From Anaerolineaceae bacterium (GTDB lineage Bacteria > Chloroflexota > Anaerolineae > Anaerolineales > Anaerolineaceae): DNA of 34,930 nt. Below the pieces are notes generated by a model. The model did no database searches and had not been told where the DNA came from. It worked only from the letters and a program-made list of their open reading frames with translations. Location: the NCBI GenBank assembly GCA_017417055.1, contig JAFPZX010000077.1, positions 1 through 34,930 of the forward strand, read 5' to 3'. The stretch's first letter is position 1; each line of letters starts with the position of its first letter. Of this stretch, positions 24,245 to 30,950 are shown piece after piece. The position numbers and the translations under genes were made by a program.

Positions 24245-25060
24245 TTATTTTTCCAAATCATAGGAAGCGATATAGAAAACATTGGCGTCATTCGACAGCC
24301 CAGGGTCATCTATACGCAATTTCAAATTTCGGGCCTGATCCGATAGCCCTAACGCAAAATGGCACATGGCAATACCGAGATCGATTTTCTGCAGATCCCA
24401 GCCGTCAGCGCTCACATAACCACGGCTGCGTTTTTCATAAAAATGAATTGTATCTCCATCCACGATGATCCGCCAGGGCTGCTTGTTCACGGCAGAGGGA
24501 GCCCAGCGAACCATTTCCAGGGGATCAGCCAGGTTTCCCGCATTTTCCACACGCATAGGATTCTCAAACGAGCCTGAATAAAACAAGTCTTCGAATTTCA
24601 TGCGGCTGTCGGCTTTGATTCCTTTGCGCATCATCACTTCCCGCAGGGATTTTTTCTCAGCGGGATATCCCAGCGGACTGACACAGGGCATCACTTCATC
24701 CGCTTTCAGCTCCATAGCCCGTTCAAAGGCCGGACGGTCCATCGTCCCTGCAATCCAGGTTGTCCCAAAACCGAGAAATTCGGCATACAATACGATTTTC
24801 TCAAAGGTATATCCAAACGCTTCCTCCGCATGAGGAGCGCGCTTCATCTTACCCGCGATCCAGGAATCCGTACCGGCGATCACCGGAGATGACAGTCCGG
24901 AAACTTTGGCGCTCAGCAGACGCCAGTCTATTGACAGGTTATAAGGATTCGTCGTATTGTAAGCATAATCCATCAACTTTTTAGCATCTTCCGATTTCAG
25001 ATGATGCCCGTCAAAAGTCCGCACACTCCGGCGGCTACGAACCAGCTCCATTCCGGTCAT
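24245..25060 (-). CDS. Nitroreductase family protein (TM1586-like)
   Basis: About 271 aa. The N-terminal ELVRSRRSVRTFDG is the FMN-binding start typical of nitroreductases, and MVRWAPSAVNKQPWRIIV is the second diagnostic segment. The two related halves fit the single-chain putative TM nitroreductase family rather than the homodimeric NfsB type. The ATG at 25060 overlaps the upstream flavodoxin stop (ATGA) and has GGAAGGA at 8 nt; the longer start at 25081 is less likely. It probably reduces a flavin, quinone or nitro substrate with electrons from NAD(P)H or the coupled flavodoxin. Confidence 0.88.
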   Translation of the reverse strand: MTGMELVRSRRSVRTFDGHHLKSEDAKKLMDYAYNTTNPYNLSIDWRLLSAKVSGLSSPVIAGTDSWIAGKMKRAPHAEEAFGYTFEKIVLYAEFLGFGTTWIAGTMDRPAFERAMELKADEVMPCVSPLGYPAEKKSLREVMMRKGIKADSRMKFEDLFYSGSFENPMRVENAGNLADPLEMVRWAPSAVNKQPWRIIVDGDTIHFYEKRSRGYVSADGWDLQKIDLGIAMCHFALGLSDQARNLKLRIDDPGLSNDANVFYIASYDLEK

Positions 25061-25539
25061 TGCAGCGATCCTTCCATCCATATCTTCAAATCGGATTCAG
25101 AGATTTCTCCTCCAAGACGTTTTCCTTCCGCGACCTTTGCGCCGCTGCCCACAAGGCTTTGAATCCGCTCAGCTGTTTTTCCTAAGCCGCTTCCGCCCGA
25201 GGTGCAGAAAGGCACGATACGTTTCCCACTGAAGTCATAAGATGTCAGGAAAGTATCGACAACGGAAGGTTCCCTCCCCCACCAGATTGGGAATCCGACA
25301 AAAACCGCGTCATACTGCGACATATTATCAACAGTTCCGACGGTTTCCGGACGGCAGTCCGGGTTTGCCATCTCCACAGAGCTGCGGGATTCACGGTTCC
25401 GCCAGTCCAGGTCTTCCGGTGTATAAAGCTCTTTGGGCTTGATTTCAAACAGGTCGGCATTTTCTGCCTTTGCTAATTCGGCGGCAGCCTTTGCGGTCAC
25501 GCCGCTCGCAGAAAAATATGCAACTAAAATTTTGCTCAT
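25057..25539 (-). CDS. Flavodoxin
   Basis: 160 aa, normal length. N-terminal ILVAYFSASGVTAKAA is the FMN phosphate loop, and FVGFPIWWGREPSVVDTFL supplies the aromatic flavin-stacking region; PFCTSGGSGLGKTAERI is characteristic of the flavodoxin_4 type. The stop overlaps the nitroreductase ATG by 4 nt, so the two are coupled. AAAGGATG precedes the start. It is the second FMN protein of this cluster, with only low similarity to the one at 21990. Confidence 0.92.
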   Translation of the reverse strand: MSKILVAYFSASGVTAKAAAELAKAENADLFEIKPKELYTPEDLDWRNRESRSSVEMANPDCRPETVGTVDNMSQYDAVFVGFPIWWGREPSVVDTFLTSYDFSGKRIVPFCTSGGSGLGKTAERIQSLVGSGAKVAEGKRLGGEISESDLKIWMEGSLQ

Positions 25540-25573
25540 AGCAGTTTCATCCTTTCATATTCTTTTCAGAATT

Positions 25574-25636
25574 AGTCAAAGTGACCTGTTTTCGTTGACT
25601 CAGCATTGAGTCAACAGAACAGGCTGCATTGACTCA
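25574..25636. repeat. Palindromic element, GTCAAARTGACCTGTTTTCG family, copy 1
   Basis: Nested palindrome: inner GTTGACTCA/TGAGTCAAC and outer CCTGTT/AACAGG, flanked by GTCAA/TTGAC. It shares the order of blocks with 29250-29313 and the degraded copy at 10449-10513. It lies in the gap between the aldo/keto reductase stop and the flavodoxin start. The rest of 25540-25726 contains no gene. Confidence 0.75.
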
Positions 25637-25726
25637 CAACAAACGCAACACACAGTGCAGTCTTTTTGTGCCGGCGAAGCAGCAGCAAAAAGGCAGACCT
25701 GGTGAGCTTCATTCTGAACAGACACA

Positions 25727-26914
25727 TTATTTTGCTTTGCGGAACATGAATTTCCGCGCGATATCAATCCCGATCTTATATGGAAGCGGGCGGAGCGCTT
25801 TATCGGCTTCCTTCAGCTTTTCACGAATCGGCAGCCCCTGCGGGCAGTGCTTTTCGCATTTCCCGCAGCCCACACACTGGGAAGCAAACGAGGGCTCCTT
25901 CGTGAGTGCTACAGCCTGCGCATACTGGAAGCGTCCCTGAGATTTTGATTCAATAAACATCGTATTATAGGCGGCAAAGGTTCCCGGGATGTCGACTCCT
26001 TTCGGACAGGGCATGCAATAGCGGCAGCCGGTGCATCCGACCTTTTCCGTTTCATGGATCGCTTTGATCACTTCCGACAGCGTCGCGAAATCATCATCCG
26101 TAAAATGACCCGCGGGAGCTTCGGAAGCGGTACGGCAGTTTTCTTTGACCATTTCCAACGAATTCATTCCAGAAAGAACAACAGTCACCTCCGGCTGATT
26201 GTAGAGCCAACGCAGCCCCCATTCCGCGGGGGACCAGTCATGACCGCTGTTTTTCATGATCTGCTTTGCTTTTTCCGGCAGCATGTTGACCAGTTTCCCA
26301 CCCCGCAGCGGTTCCATGATGACAATCGGAATACCTTTGGCGGCAGCTGCTTTCACGCCGTCAACCCCGGCCTGGGAAAATTCATCAAAATAGTTATACT
26401 GAACCTGGCAGATATCCCAATCATAATCATGCAGGATTTTGAGGAAATTTTCGGTATTTCCATGATAGGAAAACCCGATATTCCGGATCGCTCCGGAGGC
26501 TTTTTTCTCCGCGATCCAGTCCAGAATGCCAATGCTTTTCAATTTCTCCCACATGGCCACATCGGTCAGATGATGCATCAGGTAATAGTCCACATAATCC
26601 GTCCGCAGACGGGAAAGCTCTTCGTTGAAATAGCGGTCAATCGCCGAGCGGCTGCTGATGAGATACTGGGGGAGCTTGGTCGCGATGTGGATCTTTTTCC
26701 GCATCTGATTCTTTTCAAAGATTTCACCAATGGCTGCTTCGCTGCCGCCATAGACATATGCCGTATCATAATAATTGACGCCGGCATGGAACGCTTCCAG
26801 AATCTGCTGTTCCGCCGCATTCATGTCAATGTGTCCGTTTTTCTTCGCAAAGCGCATGCATCCAAACCCGAGGATCGAAAGCGGCTCACCTTTTTTGTCA
26901 TTTCTGTATTGCAT
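25727..26914 (-). CDS. Aldo/keto reductase with C-terminal 2x[4Fe-4S] domain
   Basis: 395 aa. The AKR barrel (~1-285) keeps the catalytic tetrad Asp50 (YYDTAY), Tyr55, Lys80 (ATKLPQ) and His114/115 (YLMHHL). The C-terminal part has two cluster motifs, Cys294-297-300-303 in VGCTGCRYCMPCPKG and Cys347-350-353-357 in CVGCGKCEKHCPQG, as in bacterial ferredoxin-type oxidoreductases. It likely couples NADPH/carbonyl chemistry to ferredoxin or flavodoxin in an anaerobe. AGGAG lies 7 nt before the ATG. It is the furthest upstream gene of a minus-strand redox group with flavodoxin, nitroreductase and carboxylesterase. Confidence 0.93.
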   Translation of the reverse strand: MQYRNDKKGEPLSILGFGCMRFAKKNGHIDMNAAEQQILEAFHAGVNYYDTAYVYGGSEAAIGEIFEKNQMRKKIHIATKLPQYLISSRSAIDRYFNEELSRLRTDYVDYYLMHHLTDVAMWEKLKSIGILDWIAEKKASGAIRNIGFSYHGNTENFLKILHDYDWDICQVQYNYFDEFSQAGVDGVKAAAAKGIPIVIMEPLRGGKLVNMLPEKAKQIMKNSGHDWSPAEWGLRWLYNQPEVTVVLSGMNSLEMVKENCRTASEAPAGHFTDDDFATLSEVIKAIHETEKVGCTGCRYCMPCPKGVDIPGTFAAYNTMFIESKSQGRFQYAQAVALTKEPSFASQCVGCGKCEKHCPQGLPIREKLKEADKALRPLPYKIGIDIARKFMFRKAK

Positions 26915-27031
26915 ATCTCAACTCCTGTATGGGGCATATGTTCCGAACATTATTAAGCACTTATTATATAGTATTGTAAACTTCAAGTCAACAAATAAAG
27001 TTATATGCATAAAACATAGTTATATGGAATG

Positions 27032-27174
27032 TTGGCAGTTAGTAGTTAGCAGTTAGCAGTTAGTAGTTAGCAGTTGGCAGATGGCAGATGGTGGACAGTT
27101 GGCAGCAGATATTGATCAATAATTACCAGACACCAGCCACTTCTTACTTCTTACTCCTTACTTATTACTTCTTT
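27032..27174. repeat. Heptamer tandem array, two facing arms, between divergent genes
   Basis: The left arm (27032-27107) consists of units such as TTAGCAG, TTAGTAG, TTGGCAG and ATGGCAG; the right arm (27140-27174) of CTTCTTA, CTCCTTA and CTTATTA. The array lies between the AKR start and the asnA promoter, so it is not confined to gene ends. Confidence 0.82.
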
Positions 27175-27210
27175 TCTGTAACAAAAGTGAGCAATTTTCC
27201 CGTTCCCTCC

Positions 27211-27240
27211 TTGTTTTGTAGTATGATGTTTTGGTATATT
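27211..27240 (+). promoter_or_regulatory. Promoter of asnA
   Basis: TTGTTT (27211-27216) and TATATT (27235-27240) with an 18-nt spacer. GGAAGGA (27251-27257) follows 9 nt before the ATG. Confidence 0.6.
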
Positions 27241-27266
27241 TTTCAAAATCGGAAGGATAATTTCAT

Positions 27267-28277
27267 ATGGATCATCATGTTTTAATTCCTGAGGGTTATA
27301 AGCCGACACTGGACATTTACGAAGTTCAGCGCGCCATCACCTACATAAAAGACACCTTCCAGAATCAGTTCGCCGCAAGCCTGCATCTGAAGCGTGTCAC
27401 TGCCCCGTTGTTTGTCACCAAAGAATCCGGCTTGAATGATAATCTGAACGGCGTCGAACGCCCGGTCAGCTTTGACATTCCCGCAATCGGCGGCGACGCT
27501 CAAATCGTCCAATCACTCGCCAAATGGAAGCGCATGGCTCTCGCCCGCTACAAGTTTGAAGTCGGCAACGGACTTTACACCGACATGAACGCCATCCGCC
27601 GCGATGAGGCGATCGACAACATTCATTCCGTCTATGTTGACCAATGGGACTGGGAAAAGGTCATCACCGCCGAATCCCGCACCACGGAATACCTGCACAT
27701 CGTCGTGAAGGCCATCGTTAACGCTATCTGCAACACACATGAGCTGCTGCGCGCCCTTTATCCACAGCTGCATACCGAACTCAGCCGTGATGTTTACTTC
27801 ACCACCTCTCAGGAGCTGGAAGACCGCTGGCCGGAACTCACCCCAAAGGAACGGGAAAATGCTATCACACGGGAGCACAAGACCGTCTTTATCCAGGGAA
27901 TCGGACGGGCATTAAAATCCGGCATCAAGCATGATGGACGCGCCCCGGACTATGACGACTGGGATCTGAACGGGGATATCTTCTTCTGGCATGACACGCT
28001 GGACATGGCGCTGGAAATCTCCTCCATGGGGATCCGCGTGAGCCCGGAAAGTCTGGACCGTCAGCTCAGCGAGGCGAACTGTGATGACCGCAGAGAACTG
28101 GACTTCCACAAAAAACTGCTGACAGGTCAGCTCCCGCTTACCATCGGCGGCGGTATCGGTCAGTCGCGTCTCTGTATGCTCATCCTCGGCTGCGCCCACA
28201 TCGGCGAAGTCCAGGCCAGCCTGTGGGACGCGGAAACCATGAAAAAATGTGAAGAAGCAGGAATCAACCTGTTATAA
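27267..28277 (+). CDS. asnA: Aspartate-ammonia ligase (asparagine synthetase A)
   Basis: 336 aa, the family's usual length. AsnA makes asparagine from aspartate, ammonia and ATP on a class II aminoacyl-tRNA-synthetase fold. Characteristic segments are ITYIKDTFQNQFAASLHLKR, VTAPLFV, the VERPVSFDI strand, IHSVYVDQWDWEKVI and the ATP motif GGGIGQSRLCMLI. The enzyme uses free ammonia, fitting the P-II genes elsewhere in the window. The ATG follows GGAAGGA. The gene is monocistronic or leads into the solute-binding protein gene 87 nt downstream across a small repeat. Confidence 0.97.
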   Translation: MDHHVLIPEGYKPTLDIYEVQRAITYIKDTFQNQFAASLHLKRVTAPLFVTKESGLNDNLNGVERPVSFDIPAIGGDAQIVQSLAKWKRMALARYKFEVGNGLYTDMNAIRRDEAIDNIHSVYVDQWDWEKVITAESRTTEYLHIVVKAIVNAICNTHELLRALYPQLHTELSRDVYFTTSQELEDRWPELTPKERENAITREHKTVFIQGIGRALKSGIKHDGRAPDYDDWDLNGDIFFWHDTLDMALEISSMGIRVSPESLDRQLSEANCDDRRELDFHKKLLTGQLPLTIGGGIGQSRLCMLILGCAHIGEVQASLWDAETMKKCEEAGINLL

Positions 28278-28278
28278 A

Positions 28279-28344
28279 AATCAGAAATCAGAAATAAGAA
28301 ATGTAACTGTTCGGATTACACAGCATAGCAGGTACTGAACAGTT
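28279..28344. repeat. Short heptamer run plus inverted repeat before the binding-protein gene
   Basis: Directly after the asnA stop are AATCAGA, AATCAGA and AATAAGA (28279-28299), a 7-nt period again. Then AACTGTTC (28305-28312) and GAACAGTT (28337-28344) form an 8-bp inverted repeat with a 24-nt loop, 20 nt before the binding-protein ATG. No T-run follows, so it is either a protein site or mRNA structure. Confidence 0.55.
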
Positions 28345-28364
28345 AATAAATAAGGGGGAATACA

Positions 28365-29204
28365 ATGAAAAAAAACTTATATTCAACACTGATTCTTTTA
28401 TTGCTGCTGATATTCATTGTCGTTCCGGCAACAGCACAGGAATCTAATCCAACTTATGTAGTTGCCCAACTGGCAAAGCCCAATGATATTTCGGAAATTG
28501 ATTTTTCGAAATTTTTGGAGCCCAGATTTCAATCCGGTTGGACTGTTTTCGACCATAACCATGCCATTGATTTTCAGTATTATGAAGATTTATCCGGTAT
28601 GCTCATGGCCCTGGATGCGGGAACAGTAGATGAAATCACACTTCCCCGTTTTGTGGCTGAATATGTTGTGAGAACCAATCCTGAATTGGAAATTTGCTGT
28701 GTTGAAGCTATGCCTGAAAATATGACATTACGTTTCGGTTTCCGCGAAGATGAAAACGACCTTTTGGCGCAAATGAATGAAGCGATTGCCGCTATGAAGG
28801 GAGACGGGACACTGGATGCCCTGATTAACAGCTACATGAAACCGAACGCGGGGGAAGAATTGACCTCTGTACAATTTGACAGTTTTCCTGAATCCGATAA
28901 AACAATTCGTGTGGCTGTTACCGGAGATCTTCCTCCCATTGATTATATTGGCGCCGATGGCATTCCTGCCGGTTTCAATACCGCGGTGCTTGCAGAAATC
29001 GGTCGTCGACTTGGCGCAAACATCGAGTTATTAAGCATGCAAACCGGCAGCCGCGCACTTGCACTCACGAGCGGAAGAGCGGATTCTGTATTCTGGTTCA
29101 TGTGGTCTCCAAACGATTCATATGACGTACCGGAAGGAGTTCTGCTTTCCGATTCCTATCTCACCTTTGATATGTGGCTCCACGTCCGCAAAGCTGAGAA
29201 ATAA
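28365..29204 (+). CDS. Orphan SBP_bac_3-like binding protein, circularly permuted
   Basis: 279 aa. Signal peptide 1-24 ends PATA-QE, with no lipobox Cys. Residues ~28-160 match the second lobe and C-terminal helices of family-3 binding proteins: SGMLMALDAGTVDEITLP, EYVVRTNPELEI, FGFREDENDLLAQMNEAIAAM and GDGTLDALINSYM. Residues ~178-275 match the canonical first lobe: KTIRVAVTGDLPPIDYI, GIPAGFNTAVLAEIGRRLGA, ALALTSGRADSVFW and SDSYLTFDMWLHVRK. The order is therefore rotated. The T-x-x-R segment that binds the amino-acid carboxylate after the LxSGxxD motif is replaced by SPNDSYDVPEG, so the ligand may not be an amino acid. AAGGGGG lies upstream. No permease or ATPase is adjacent. Confidence 0.85.
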   Translation: MKKNLYSTLILLLLLIFIVVPATAQESNPTYVVAQLAKPNDISEIDFSKFLEPRFQSGWTVFDHNHAIDFQYYEDLSGMLMALDAGTVDEITLPRFVAEYVVRTNPELEICCVEAMPENMTLRFGFREDENDLLAQMNEAIAAMKGDGTLDALINSYMKPNAGEELTSVQFDSFPESDKTIRVAVTGDLPPIDYIGADGIPAGFNTAVLAEIGRRLGANIELLSMQTGSRALALTSGRADSVFWFMWSPNDSYDVPEGVLLSDSYLTFDMWLHVRKAEK

Positions 29205-29249
29205 AAATTAATATGTAAAAGGGGCGTCTATCCGACGGTCCCGATACAA

Positions 29250-29313
29250 GAGTCAAAATGACCTGTTTTCGCTGATTCGAATATGAATCGGCAAAAACAG
29301 GTCATTTTGACTC
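29250..29313. repeat. Palindromic element, GTCAAARTGACCTGTTTTCG family, copy 2
   Basis: A 20-bp perfect outer stem (29250-29269 with 29294-29313) encloses an inner GATTC/GAATC pair. It lies between the convergent stops of the binding protein (29204) and the PIG-L gene (29348) and may terminate both. Confidence 0.82.
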
Positions 29314-29317
29314 AATA

Positions 29318-29348
29318 ACTAACTACTAACTAATAACTACTAACTTCT
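29318..29348. repeat. Single-arm heptamer array
   Basis: About four units of ACTAACT/AATAACT follow the palindrome directly and run up to the PIG-L stop codon. Only one arm is present here, the other being absent. Confidence 0.7.
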
Positions 29349-29989
29349 TATTTTCCAAACTCCGCGACGATGCGCAGAATGTCGAAGCCTTCCGCATAGG
29401 GACGTTCACAGATGGCGCCGTTGCGGATCAACGTAGCCCGGGTGACATCGGGGGAGAAATAATATTTTCCCTCATACGTCTTATAACACGCGAGCGCATC
29501 CAGCTTTTTCTGAACATCAGCCTCATCCACACCCACCAGAAAATCCGGGAAGAACCCGTAACTGCTGCGGATCACATCAAACCCGAGAACAGTCCGGCCG
29601 CGGAACGCCCGCAGGGCTTCCTGAGTAAGAACACCGTGATCCTGATGAACATCGGATTTGGAATGGACAAAGACAATATCCGGATCGTCTTCACGCAGAA
29701 TGCCTACCATCACTTCCAGGATATCCTGACGATGTTCCTGAAAGCGGCGTGTCTCAAAATCCAGTAAATCCACCCGTTCACGGGGTACGCCAAGGGTTTC
29801 CATCGAGACATAATGCTCCCCGACCAGCTGTCCCAGCAGCGGATTTTTCTGGTTATCGGAAAACGTTACACAGCGAATGTCCGCCTTTCCCGCAATCCGC
29901 GCGATCAAAGCACCGCATCCCAGCTCAATATCATCCGGGTGTGCACCGATAAAACAGACTTTTTTTCCGTAAAACTGCATTCCGGCCAT
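29348..29989 (-). CDS. PIG-L/LmbE family deacetylase
   Basis: 213 aa. The zinc-binding AHPDDIELG (His17, Asp19, Asp20) and the HQDHGV motif (His115, His118) identify the LmbE-like N-acetylglucosamine deacetylase family, which removes N-acetyl groups from small GlcNAc conjugates or similar substrates. No signal peptide is present, so it acts in the cytoplasm. The ATG overlaps the methyltransferase stop (TAATG), so the pair is coupled. The members of this fold also include bacillithiol and mycothiol pathway enzymes and antibiotic enzymes; the substrate cannot be told from the sequence. Confidence 0.9.
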   Translation of the reverse strand: MAGMQFYGKKVCFIGAHPDDIELGCGALIARIAGKADIRCVTFSDNQKNPLLGQLVGEHYVSMETLGVPRERVDLLDFETRRFQEHRQDILEVMVGILREDDPDIVFVHSKSDVHQDHGVLTQEALRAFRGRTVLGFDVIRSSYGFFPDFLVGVDEADVQKKLDALACYKTYEGKYYFSPDVTRATLIRNGAICERPYAEGFDILRIVAEFGK

Positions 29990-30795
29990 TATTTTGTCCC
30001 GATAAATCCACCGACGACTTTGGTCATCACCAGTTCGCCATCCCGCTGGACGATGCCGTCCGCAACACGGGTGATATCCTGGATCAGCTGTTCATATTCT
30101 TCCTTGCTGTTGAACAGGGAAGTCCACAGTCGGCGGTCTTCATCCAGGGAAGCACGGGTATAGGCGATAAATGGAGCGGCTGTTTTGAATGTCAGCGGGT
30201 TCTCAAAGATTTCAGTATCGACTTTTGAAAACGTATCCTTCATTGCCCCGTAAATCTGTGTGCTGTAGCGGGAACTGCCGGGCATCGGAGGGATTTCCTT
30301 GCCGCTGGCTTCACGGATCACGTCATAAAACACCTTTTTATTGTCCGGCATCGGTCCGGAAGTGAACAGCCGTCCGCCCGGTTTGAGCACACGATGCATT
30401 TCGCTGATGGTATAGGGAATATCGCTGGCGTAATAAATCGCAAAACAGCAGCTAACAAAATCGAAAGTGTTGTCATCAAAAGGCAGCTGGCGATTGAAAT
30501 CTATGGGCAGGATGGTAAAGGGATTCCCCAGTTTCGTGTTTTCAAAACGAGCCTGTTCGAGTAATTCTTCATTCACATCACCGCCGGTGATATCCGCGTT
30601 TCCGTTCAGATATTTATAATAGGACATCAGCTGCTTTCCGCCGCCGCAGCCTACATCGAGAATTTTCATCCCGGGCTGAAGCTTCAGAATATCCAGCATC
30701 CACTGGTCAATATCCCGTCCGCCGTATTTGTTGTGAATATCGATCCGGGTCAGCAGATCGTTTGTTGTCTCTTTATAATCAATTTTTTCGTTCAT
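29989..30795 (-). CDS. SAM-dependent class I methyltransferase
   Basis: 268 aa. Motif I ILDVGCGGG at residues 45-53, an acidic end of strand 2 (GGDVNEELLEQAR) and post-I LPFDDNTFDFVSCCFAIYY show a Methyltransf_11-type Rossmann domain; SEMHRVLKPGGRLFTSGP is motif III. The C-terminal ~100 residues are a less conserved cap. AGGGAG lies 9 nt before the ATG, and TATAAT is upstream. It overlaps the PIG-L gene by 1 nt, implying a two-step modification of one small molecule or glycoconjugate; that link is inferred. Confidence 0.88.
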   Translation of the reverse strand: MNEKIDYKETTNDLLTRIDIHNKYGGRDIDQWMLDILKLQPGMKILDVGCGGGKQLMSYYKYLNGNADITGGDVNEELLEQARFENTKLGNPFTILPIDFNRQLPFDDNTFDFVSCCFAIYYASDIPYTISEMHRVLKPGGRLFTSGPMPDNKKVFYDVIREASGKEIPPMPGSSRYSTQIYGAMKDTFSKVDTEIFENPLTFKTAAPFIAYTRASLDEDRRLWTSLFNSKEEYEQLIQDITRVADGIVQRDGELVMTKVVGGFIGTK

Positions 30796-30816
30796 TTTTT
30801 GTATCTCCCTGTTCCT

Positions 30817-30822
30817 ATTATA
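30817..30822 (-). promoter_or_regulatory. Candidate -10 box for the methyltransferase/PIG-L pair
   Basis: A perfect TATAAT on the minus strand, 21 nt upstream of the methyltransferase ATG. The -35 (TTCTGA at 16 nt) is weak. Confidence 0.45.
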
Positions 30823-30856
30823 ACCAATTCGTATTTGTTCAGAATGTTTTCATGGC

Positions 30857-30950
30857 AAAATCGGGGACTGTCCCTTCATGGGACTGTCCCCACTTCTATG
30901 CCCTGCAGCGGGATGGGGACAGTCCCATAAAGGGACAGTCCCCGATGATT
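30857..30950. repeat. Long GGGACTGTCCC double palindrome
   Basis: Arms of about 31 nt (30861-30891 and 30915-30945) face each other almost perfectly around a 23-nt core that contains CTGCAG. Each arm is itself made of two GGGACNGTCCC palindromes. It fills the space just past the stop of the EAL gene (30951) and upstream of the methyltransferase promoter. Confidence 0.85.

Noticed and set aside
26054-26956. 300-codon plus-strand ORF
   Set aside because: Antisense to the aldo/keto reductase, whose active site and Fe-S motifs are intact.
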